Assembly (NCBI GenBank): GCA_021151805.1
Contig: JAGKWN010000061.1
Coordinates: forward strand, 1-24,220
DNA from: Cytophagaceae bacterium
GTDB taxonomy: Bacteria > Bacteroidota > Bacteroidia > Cytophagales > Cytophagaceae
Direction of reading: 5' to 3'
DNA length: 24,220 bases
Positions 16,212-23,400 of this stretch are shown here, piece after piece (the first letter of the stretch is position 1; each line of letters starts with the position of its first letter). A program made the position numbers and the translations under genes. The notes under the pieces were generated by a model, which saw only the letters and a list, made by a program, of their open reading frames with translations, ran no database searches and was not told the DNA's origin.

Positions 16212-17144
16212 ATGAACATTGTATTCCTTGATGCCCTCACAATGGGCGATATGCCTGAGCTGGAAGGGTTCCATACGTTGGGTTCTTATACACAATATGC
16301 TGAAACAAGTCCGGAAGAAAGGCTGGAGCGTTGCTTGCCAGCAGATATCATTATTACAAACAAAGTGAAGATTGACTCAGCATTGATGGAAAAGCTGCCG
16401 AAGCTGAAGCTGATCTGCGTGGCTGCAACGGGTACAAACAATATTGATCTTGATAAAGCTGCAGCATTGAATATTATGGTGAAGAATGTAAAAGGATATT
16501 CTACAAACAGTGTAGCCCAGCTAACCTTCGGTTTTATTATCGAACTGTTCAACCGCATTACGTTTTACGATACCTATGTGAAAGAAGAGATGTATTCTTC
16601 ACAAAAGCTCTTCACACATATTGGCCCGGGTTTGGAAGAAATTGCAGGCAAAACCATTGGTATTATTGGCATGGGAGATATAGGTAAAGCGGTAGCTAAG
16701 ATTGCAACAGCCTTCAATATGAAGGTGCAGTATTATTCAACCAGTGGTAAAAATACTGATGCCGGCTATTCATCTGTGTCATTAGAGGTGCTTTTAAAGA
16801 CTTCTGACGTAGTTAGTATACATGCATCATTCAATCCTCAAACCAGTCAGCTCATTGGCGCAAAACAGCTGGCTATGATGAAGCCGGAAGCTATCCTGAT
16901 CAATGTGGGCAGGGGAGGTATTGTTGTTGAAGCTGATTTGGTGGAAGCCTTACAGGAAAAGAAAATTTATGCCGCAGCCTTGGATGTATTTGAACAGGAA
17001 CCATTGCCACTGCATTCTCCTTTATTACAGCTGCAGGATCATGGTCAGCTCATCCTGACTCCGCACATCGCCTGGGCAAGCAAGCAGGCTCGTATTACGT
17101 TGCTGCAAGGCATTCAGAATAATATCAAACAATTTGTTTCGTAG
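16212..17144 (+). CDS. D-2-hydroxyacid dehydrogenase (hydroxypyruvate/glyoxylate reductase type)
   Basis: A 310-residue NAD(P)-dependent D-isomer 2-hydroxyacid dehydrogenase. A split catalytic domain surrounds a Rossmann domain with GMGDIGKAVA (153-162). The catalytic triad is Arg234 in NVGRGGIV, Glu263 in DVFEQEP and His285 in LTPHIAW. The position after the second Rossmann strand, usually Asp in NAD-specific members, reads YYSTSGK, so NADPH preference is possible (inference). The substrate is not determined; hydroxypyruvate, glyoxylate or another small 2-oxoacid is likely. The channel-like gene begins at or just after its TAG stop, suggesting translational linkage. Confidence 0.88.
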   Translation: MNIVFLDALTMGDMPELEGFHTLGSYTQYAETSPEERLERCLPADIIITNKVKIDSALMEKLPKLKLICVAATGTNNIDLDKAAALNIMVKNVKGYSTNSVAQLTFGFIIELFNRITFYDTYVKEEMYSSQKLFTHIGPGLEEIAGKTIGIIGMGDIGKAVAKIATAFNMKVQYYSTSGKNTDAGYSSVSLEVLLKTSDVVSIHASFNPQTSQLIGAKQLAMMKPEAILINVGRGGIVVEADLVEALQEKKIYAAALDVFEQEPLPLHSPLLQLQDHGQLILTPHIAWASKQARITLLQGIQNNIKQFVS

Positions 17145-17149
17145 TGTAT

Positions 17150-17488
17150 ATGTTTAAAAGTAAAAAACTTGCTCCGACACGAGTTTATTTATGGCGGACA
17201 TTTATTTCCTTTATCATTTCATTTGCCTTTCTGGCATTGTCATTGGGTTTTGGAATATGGGGATATCATCATTATGCAGGTTTGCCCTTGATTGATTCAT
17301 TATTGAATGCAAGCATGATCCTGACAGGTATGGGGCCTATTGATCCTATGACAACAGATGCAGCCAAACTTTTTGCTTCCTTTTATTCTATCTATAGTGG
17401 TGTGGCATTCTTAACATCGATAGGTGTGTTTATCGCACCTACATTACATCGTTTGCTGCACAAGTTTCATATTGAAGACGAAGGGTAG
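17150..17488 (+). CDS. Small potassium-channel-like membrane protein with atypical filter
   Basis: The 112-residue product has two membrane helices (about 16-38 and 77-100) around a pore-like re-entrant segment. Where a potassium channel would have TVGYGD, it has ILTGMGPIDP, followed by KLFASFYSIYSGVAFL like the inner helix of two-helix channels. The C-terminus is HRLLHKFHIEDEG. From memory this matches a widespread family of unnamed bacterial proteins; ion conduction is not established and the filter is not canonical. I use ATG 17150; a GTG at 17144 would add two residues and overlap the dehydrogenase stop by one base. The TAG stop is the first element of a heptamer array. Confidence 0.75.
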   Translation: MFKSKKLAPTRVYLWRTFISFIISFAFLALSLGFGIWGYHHYAGLPLIDSLLNASMILTGMGPIDPMTTDAAKLFASFYSIYSGVAFLTSIGVFIAPTLHRLLHKFHIEDEG

Positions 17489-17650
17489 TTTTTAGTTGCT
17501 AGGTTCTAGTTACTAGATTAAAGTACCAAGTTAGAATAGAGGATACTTGATAAATAAAAAGGGATTTAGATACTTACTCTAAATCCCTTTTTATAATTGA
17601 AAGCTATTTGCTTTTTTAGTCTAGTAACTAGAACCTAGTACCTAGAAACT
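17487..17650. repeat. Stop-anchored inverted heptamer arrays (AG-type, 5 + 5) around a terminator
   Basis: Left arm, plus strand: AGTTTTT, AGTTGCT, AGGTTCT, AGTTACT, AGATTAA (17487-17521), followed by looser units AGTACCA and AGTTAGA (to 17535). Right arm, minus strand from 17650: AGTTTCT, AGGTACT, AGGTTCT, AGTTACT, AGACTAA (to 17616). The five units correspond one to one, 31 of 35 bases identical. Each arm begins exactly on the AG of a TAG stop: that of the channel-like gene (17486-17488) and that of pgk (17649-17651). The 15-bp terminator stem lies between the arms. Confidence 0.9.
17556..17592. terminator. Bidirectional intrinsic terminator
   Basis: A perfect 15-bp stem (17556-17570 with 17578-17592) with the 7-base loop TACTTAC has A5 on one side and T5 on the other, so it works in either direction. 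It sits between the convergent ends of the channel-like gene and pgk, in the middle of the heptamer element. Confidence 0.92.
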
Positions 17651-18836
17651 ATTTCTCCAATGCCGCTACACCTGGAAGTGTTTTGCCTTCGAAGTATTCA
17701 AGTAATGCTCCACCACCAGTAGAAACATAAGATACATCGTTACCAAAACCAAGGTTGTTGATCGCTGCAGCAGAGTCACCACCACCAATTAGAGAATAAC
17801 CACCTTTTTGTGTAGCCTCCTTCACTGCTTTAGCAATAGCGATTGTACCTGTAGCAAAGTTCGCAAATTCAAACACGCCCATTGGTCCGTTCCATAAAAC
17901 TGTTTTAGAACCAGCAACTACTTCGCTGAATAATTTAACTGTTTCAGGTCCTATATCTAAACCTTCCCAGCCATCAGGTATTTCGCCTGTTTTTACTGTC
18001 TGACGGTTTGCATCATTGCTGAAGTCATCCGCAACAACGTTGTCTAAAGGTAAGTATAACTTAACACCTTTTGCTTTTGCTTTTTCAAGCAAAGAAAGTG
18101 CAAGGTCTAATTTATCTGGTTCGTTAATTGATTTACCGATTTTACCGCCTAATGCTTTCGTGAATGTATATGACATACCACCACCGATGATCAGGTTGTC
18201 TACTTTATCCAGTAAGTTTTCAATAACAAGAATTTTATCTGAGATTTTAGAACCACCCATTACAGCTGTTCTTGGTTTTTCACCACTTGTCAATAATTTA
18301 TTTGCATTGTCAAGTTCAGCCTGCATTACATAACCGCAAACTTTATCTTTGAAGAACTGTCCAATCACAGCAGTAGAAGCGTGTGCTCTGTGCGCAGTAC
18401 CAAATGCATCGTTCACCCATACATCTCCTAAAACAGAAAGTTTTTTCGCGAACTCAACATCACCTTTTTCTTCTTCAGGATAGAAACGTAGGTTTTCAAG
18501 TAGTAAAACCTGGCCTGGCTTCAATGCTGCTGCTTTTGCTTTTGCATCCGCACCTATGCAGTCGTCGGCAAACAATACTTCCTGGCCAAACATTTTGCTT
18601 AGGTAAGGGATAATATGCTTTAAAGAATATTTTTCTTCAGGACCACCTTTGGGTCTGCCTAAATGTGACATCAAAATTGCTGAACCACCATCTTTCAATA
18701 CTTTAGAAACAGTAGGCAATACTGCTTTTAATCTTGTATCATCTGTAATTTCAAAACTCTTGTTAAGAGGTACGTTAAAATCAACGCGTATCAGGGCTTT
18801 TTTACCTGAAAAGTTAAAATTGTCTACTGTTTTCAT
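17649..18836 (-). CDS. pgk: Phosphoglycerate kinase
   Basis: This cytoplasmic glycolytic enzyme transfers phosphate between 1,3-bisphosphoglycerate and ADP. The 395-residue protein has all the signatures: VDFNVPL (18-24), HLGRPKG (58-64), ENLRFYPEE, VNDAFGTAHRAHAS, the nucleotide-binding GPMGVFEF, and GGGDSAAA near 359. The length is standard for bacteria. It is separated from the upstream ferredoxin gene by a terminator, so it should have its own promoter in the roughly 58 bp before its start. Together with gpmA this puts two lower-glycolysis enzymes in the window, though in different transcription units. Its TAG stop is inside a heptamer unit. Confidence 0.97.
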   Translation of the reverse strand: MKTVDNFNFSGKKALIRVDFNVPLNKSFEITDDTRLKAVLPTVSKVLKDGGSAILMSHLGRPKGGPEEKYSLKHIIPYLSKMFGQEVLFADDCIGADAKAKAAALKPGQVLLLENLRFYPEEEKGDVEFAKKLSVLGDVWVNDAFGTAHRAHASTAVIGQFFKDKVCGYVMQAELDNANKLLTSGEKPRTAVMGGSKISDKILVIENLLDKVDNLIIGGGMSYTFTKALGGKIGKSINEPDKLDLALSLLEKAKAKGVKLYLPLDNVVADDFSNDANRQTVKTGEIPDGWEGLDIGPETVKLFSEVVAGSKTVLWNGPMGVFEFANFATGTIAIAKAVKEATQKGGYSLIGGGDSAAAINNLGFGNDVSYVSTGGGALLEYFEGKTLPGVAALEK

Positions 18837-18894
18837 GGTGGTTTTTTAAAATTATCTCAATTCTGCTCCTAAAATAGTAATACCTTTTAAAATA

Positions 18895-18921
18895 AAAAAG
18901 GCGACAAATTGCCGCCTTTTT
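18895..18921 (-). terminator. Intrinsic terminator of the ferredoxin gene
   Basis: A 9-bp stem, AAAAAGGCG (18895-18903) with CGCCTTTTT (18913-18921), has a 9-base loop and, on the minus strand, a T-rich exit. It separates the ferredoxin gene (stop at 18952) from pgk downstream. Confidence 0.85.
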
Positions 18922-18951
18922 GGTACTTATGATTAATGCTTGATAATGAGC

Positions 18952-19299
18952 TTATTCTCCGTGGAGCCAAGCTTTCTTAGCTGTTAATTCTTCAACAGTT
19001 TCAACATTATCTGGATCGTCTACACAACAATCAACCGGGCAAACAGCAGCACATTGAGGTTCTTCATGAAAACCAGTACATTCTGTACACTTATTCGGAA
19101 CAATATAGTAGAACTCGTTTGATACAGGCTCCATTGGATCTTTAGCATCAATTGAACTGCCATCTTCCATTTGGATTTCTGTTAAACTCGTACCTCCTGC
19201 GTAGTTCCATTCAACTCCACCTTCGTATATCGCTGTATTCGGACATTCAGGTTCGCATGCACCACAATTAATGCATTCGTCAGTAATTATTATAGCCAT
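18952..19299 (-). CDS. 2x[4Fe-4S] ferredoxin (YfhL-like, with insertion)
   Basis: A 115-residue low-potential ferredoxin. Cluster I comes from Cys9, Cys12 and Cys15 plus Cys19 in CINCGACEPECP. Cluster II comes from Cys71, Cys74, Cys83 and Cys87 in the C-x2-C-x8-C-x3-CP pattern typical of YfhL-type and Allochromatium-type ferredoxins. Between them lies a 50-residue acidic insertion (about 21-70: VEWNYAGGTSL, MEDGSSIDAKDPMEP), longer than in classical small ferredoxins, and an extra Cys91-Cys92 pair follows cluster II. The C-terminal tail (about 93-115) is acidic. It is divergent from the acyl-CoA reductase gene with 93 bp between starts, and has a well-formed Bacteroidota promoter. Confidence 0.93.
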   Translation of the reverse strand: MAIIITDECINCGACEPECPNTAIYEGGVEWNYAGGTSLTEIQMEDGSSIDAKDPMEPVSNEFYYIVPNKCTECTGFHEEPQCAAVCPVDCCVDDPDNVETVEELTAKKAWLHGE

Positions 19300-19325
19300 A
19301 TTCTCTATTCGTAGTAATTGGTTTA

Positions 19326-19356
19326 CAAAATTAGATACAAAATCCTTAGGTTCAAA
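19326..19356 (-). promoter_or_regulatory. Bacteroidota-type promoter of the ferredoxin gene
   Basis: On the minus strand TTTG (19353-19356) is followed by exactly 19 bases and then TAATTTTG (19326-19333). This fits the Bacteroidota primary sigma consensus TTTG-N19-21-TAnnTTTG. It would give a leader of about 20 bases before the ferredoxin ATG. Confidence 0.8.
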
Positions 19357-19357
19357 T

Positions 19358-19365
19358 TATATTTG
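19358..19365 (+). promoter_or_regulatory. Candidate -7 box for the acyl-CoA reductase gene
   Basis: TATATTTG matches TAnnTTTG and lies 27 bp before the ATG. No TTTG is found at the proper -33 spacing, so only the -7 half is supported. It is back to back with the ferredoxin promoter, so the two could compete. Confidence 0.45.
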
Positions 19366-19392
19366 CATATAATAAACTAACAAAAAAAACAG

Positions 19393-20409
19393 ATGAAAGG
19401 TTTATATACAGATTTACAGACGTTTGCTCATCTGCATAACTATTTGCAAAAGATTGATTCAGAAGAATTAAATGATTGGATATACAGGGCAGAGGCAAAT
19501 AATCCATGGTTTACAGCTGAAAATGTAAAATCTGCCTTAACAGGAATTATTGAACTTTTGGAGCCTCAGCGCCTGGAAATTTTTTTTTCGAATTATAAAA
19601 TTTCTTCTGAGGCAAAGAAAGTTGGGGTAATTATGGCTGGTAATATTCCGGCAGTTGGTTTCCACGATTTTTTATGCGTACTTCTTTCAGGTAATATTTT
19701 ATATGCAAAACTAAGTGCAGAAGATAATGTGCTCCTTAAAAAAATAGCACAGATTCTTATTGATTATAACGCTTCTTATCAGGAACGGATTTTTTTTGTG
19801 GATCAATTAAAAAACATGGATGCCTACATTGCTACAGGCAGCGATAACACGGCCAAACACTTTGAATATTATTTTCGTAATACCCCGAACATTATTCGTA
19901 AAAACAGAACATCTGTGGCCGTTATTCATGGAGATGAAACAACGGAAGAATTGATCGCATTAGGTGAAGATGTATTTCAGTACTTTGGTTTAGGCTGCAG
20001 AAATGTATCTCATCTCTATTTACCTGCCGGCTATTCTCCTGTAACCATCCTAAGTGCCTGGGAGGGGCGTTTTAATGAGATGCGCCATCATCATAAGTTT
20101 TCGAACAATTATGAATATAATAAAGCTGTTTTATTGATTGATCAGGTGCCGCATTTCGACTCGGGCTATATTTTATTGAAAGAATCCGAATCCATATTTT
20201 CCCATATTGCTACATTGACTTATTCATTTTATTCTTCTCAGGAAGAATTGGCGCAACTGTTTGAAAAAAATATTGACCAACTTCAATGCGTGGTAAGCGC
20301 CAGACAAAACAAATTGTATAATAGTTTTAGCTTTGGCGAAGCGCAGCATCCGGCCGTCAGTGATTTTGCAGATGGGGTAGATACTATGGCTTTTCTGACA
20401 GCATTGTAA
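19393..20409 (+). CDS. Acyl-CoA reductase (LuxC-like)
   Basis: A 338-residue protein of the LuxC/acyl-CoA reductase branch of the aldehyde dehydrogenase superfamily, which reduces acyl-CoA or acyl thioester to aldehyde with NADPH. Supporting features are KVGVIMAGNIPAVGFHDFL (76-94), the Rossmann-like DAYIATGSDNT (143-153), IIRKNRTSVAVIHG (167-180) and the active-site cysteine Cys202 in YFGLGCRNVS. It is shorter than Vibrio LuxC (about 480 aa), as usual for Bacteroidota homologues. No lux genes are nearby, so bioluminescence is excluded; lipid or fatty-aldehyde metabolism is more likely. It is divergent from a ferredoxin gene, and the ATG follows an A-rich leader without Shine-Dalgarno. Confidence 0.85.
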   Translation: MKGLYTDLQTFAHLHNYLQKIDSEELNDWIYRAEANNPWFTAENVKSALTGIIELLEPQRLEIFFSNYKISSEAKKVGVIMAGNIPAVGFHDFLCVLLSGNILYAKLSAEDNVLLKKIAQILIDYNASYQERIFFVDQLKNMDAYIATGSDNTAKHFEYYFRNTPNIIRKNRTSVAVIHGDETTEELIALGEDVFQYFGLGCRNVSHLYLPAGYSPVTILSAWEGRFNEMRHHHKFSNNYEYNKAVLLIDQVPHFDSGYILLKESESIFSHIATLTYSFYSSQEELAQLFEKNIDQLQCVVSARQNKLYNSFSFGEAQHPAVSDFADGVDTMAFLTAL

Positions 20410-20422
20410 TAGATCAATAAAG

Positions 20423-20459
20423 AAAAATCCCCGGCAAGAATTTCTTGCCGGGGATTTTT
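20423..20459. terminator. Bidirectional intrinsic terminator
   Basis: A 16-bp stem (20423-20438 with 20444-20459), AAAAATCCCCGGCAAG paired with its complement, has loop AATTT and A/T runs on both sides. It sits between the convergent ends of the acyl-CoA reductase gene and the SprB-like gene. Confidence 0.93.
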
Positions 20460-20469
20460 TTAAGCTTTA

Positions 20470-23400
20470 CTAGCGGATAACATCGACCCAGCCTTTGTGC
20501 CTGTCTCCGTTTGGTAGTGTCAGCTCATAATAGTAAACACCATCACTATCTTCATCTGCATCCCATGAATTGTCATAGTTATCGCTGCTGTATACCTGGT
20601 TACCCCATCTATTTACAATTTTTAATTCACTGCCAACAGGTAAAGCCATAATTTCAAAACGGTCATTTTTACCATCCTTATTTGGAGTAATCAAATTCGG
20701 AATAAAGAACTGAACATGGATAACTATATCGAATGTTGCTACACAGCTATTGGTATCCTGAACATAAATCGTATGATTTCCTTTGTGTAAGTAGCTTAAG
20801 TAGATGGAATCTCGAAGTACTGGTGTGTACGTAATGTTGTCTGTACTCCATGCATAACCCGGAGTACCACCGGTAATATGGTGAAGCAATACAGCTCCCG
20901 TGTTTTCATAACGATCAGCTTCCTGGGTTTCAATGGTAGCTGTAATAGCTTGCGGTTCTGTGATTGTTATTTTTAAAGCCGACAATGTATCATAAAGAGC
21001 AGTTGTTTTGTTGTACACATAGAAACTGTCAATGTCATATGTACAAGCCTGGTCTGTGATCTGTAATGTGTAAGAACCGGCTTTTAAGTTTGAATAAACA
21101 GTTGTTGATCCTACTTCAATACCATTGAAGTTATACTGGAATAAAGGAACACCACCAGATAAAGAGTCGATCACAACAAAGCCATTTCCTCCGCTGTTAC
21201 ACGTCGGCTGCTCAATTCTGATATAAGGTACTGGCGCAGTTTTCGTATCGATTGTTGCATCTTTTGTATAAGAACATTGATTATCACTTACACGCAAATG
21301 GTAAATACCTGCACCAAGATTAGTGAATAAAGAGGTGGTCACATACGTTTGTCCATCATTAATACTGTACTTATAAGGAGGTGTTCCACCGGTAACATTC
21401 GTTATTTCTATGCTTCCATCTGGTTTATTACAAGATGATGGAGTTGGTATAGCGGTATATATGATCGGTTCTGGTTCATTAACTGTAAACAGATAATTGA
21501 TTGAACAACCCAGGTTGTCAGTAATAAGCATTGAATGCTGACCAGATGCTAGTCCGGTAAAGATAGACGTAGAATTGATTGTGCCATTAAGCGTATAGGT
21601 ATAAGGGCTGGCGCCACCCGTTACATTGGATAGTTTAACCGAACCATTGATGTCTCCCGGACATTTATTGTCAACGATTGTTGGTACAATGGCTGCAGTA
21701 TCAATGCCTGCAGGTTGTGTTAAAGTGGCATTTGTGGTTGCAGTACAACCTTTGGCATCAGTAACGGTTATAGTGTAACTGCCAGCTTTTAATGATGTAA
21801 ATGAACTGTCGGTCTGTGAAGTTCCTGGTGGGGTAATGGTAAACAGGTAGGTGCCATTTCCGCCATTTGTTGTTACTGTAATAGAACCATTATTACCACC
21901 GGCACATGGATTTACATCAACAGTACTTTTAACAGCAAGTGTTAAAGGTAATGGTTCTGTTAATACGGCAGTATAACTTGAATTACACGCAGAGCCGTCG
22001 TCGATGACTACTGTATGTGTTCCTGCAGCAAGATTAGGAAATACAGGTGATGTCTGGAATGGACCTCCATTAATTGAATATGTATAGCCAGAAGTATTTC
22101 CGACAGCTGTAACAGTTATTTCTCCATCACTATCTCCATTGCAGGAAACAGGTTTTGAAGTTGTAACTGTTGCATTAATTTTTGAAGTAGCAATGGACAC
22201 ATCCATTGTATTGCTTAAACAGCTATTAATATCTTTTAAAACTACATGAACAACTGTATCTGCAAGAATGCTTGTTATAATGAAATTAGAAGCTGACTGG
22301 AATGTTAAACCCCCATCAAATGAATATCCGGAAGCTGCAGGTGTATAAGTAGCATCAAATGTCGCCGTTATGGTAGAACTTTGTCCAGAGCAAACGGTTG
22401 GAGGAGCAGCCATTGCTGTACCTGTAACTGGAGGCGTGTTGGTAATATTAATAGTTAAAGAATCTTTACAGCCTTTACTATCTGTTACAATTACTTTATA
22501 AGTACCTGCCGAAAGGTTTAATAAATCCTGATTTGTACTTCCATCATTCCATAAGTATGTATATGGTGCAACACCGCCCGCTACTGAAACATCAATAGAA
22601 CCAGAAAGAGGGTTTGTACAATTTACGGTTGTATTGGTAGAGGTTATAGTTATTGGCACTGCACTATTCACCGTTCCATTAACAGTAGCTGTACACCCTT
22701 TGGTATCGGTAACAGTTATGGTATAATTATTAGCTGTTAAATTTGTAAATAAACTATCGGTTTGAGATAGGCCGGAAGGATTTATAGTAAATGTTCTGCC
22801 GGCATTTCCTCCATTCGCAGTTACAGCAATTGAACCATTATTATTTGATATACAGGTGTTAACATCTGTAATAGTTTTAATGCCGATCGTTAGTAAAGCA
22901 GGCTCTGTTAAAGTTGCTGTATAGCTGGCGTTGCAAGTACCTCCATCGTTCACAACAACCGTATAAGAACCGGCAACTAAATTAGGAAATACATTTGATG
23001 ACTGGAATGCCAAACCATTTATTGAATATTTAAATCCTGAAGGATTTCCTGGTATTGCCATTGTTAATTCTCCATTACTATCGCCAAAACAATTAAGAGG
23101 CTTTGTTACTGATAAAACACCGCCAGCAATTTTGTTTGTTTGAATAGATACTGGAATCGGGCCGCTCAAACAGCCATTAATATCTTTTATTACAACACTA
23201 ATAGTTGTATCTGCAGTTATTGTGCTAACAGCGAAAGTGGATGAGGACTGGAATGTTGTTCCTCCATTAAATGAATAAGCATTTGTTGCAGGTATATAAG
23301 CGGCATCAATAGATGCTGTTATGGTAGTTCCTTGTCCTGAACAAATTGTAGCTGGTGCAGCAGACGCAGTTCCTGAAATGGATGGTCCGGGTGCAATGGT

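Noticed and set aside
19393..20409. Part of a lux bioluminescence system
   Set aside because: No luxD, luxE or luxA/B is nearby, and LuxC-like reductases are widespread in non-luminous Bacteroidota.
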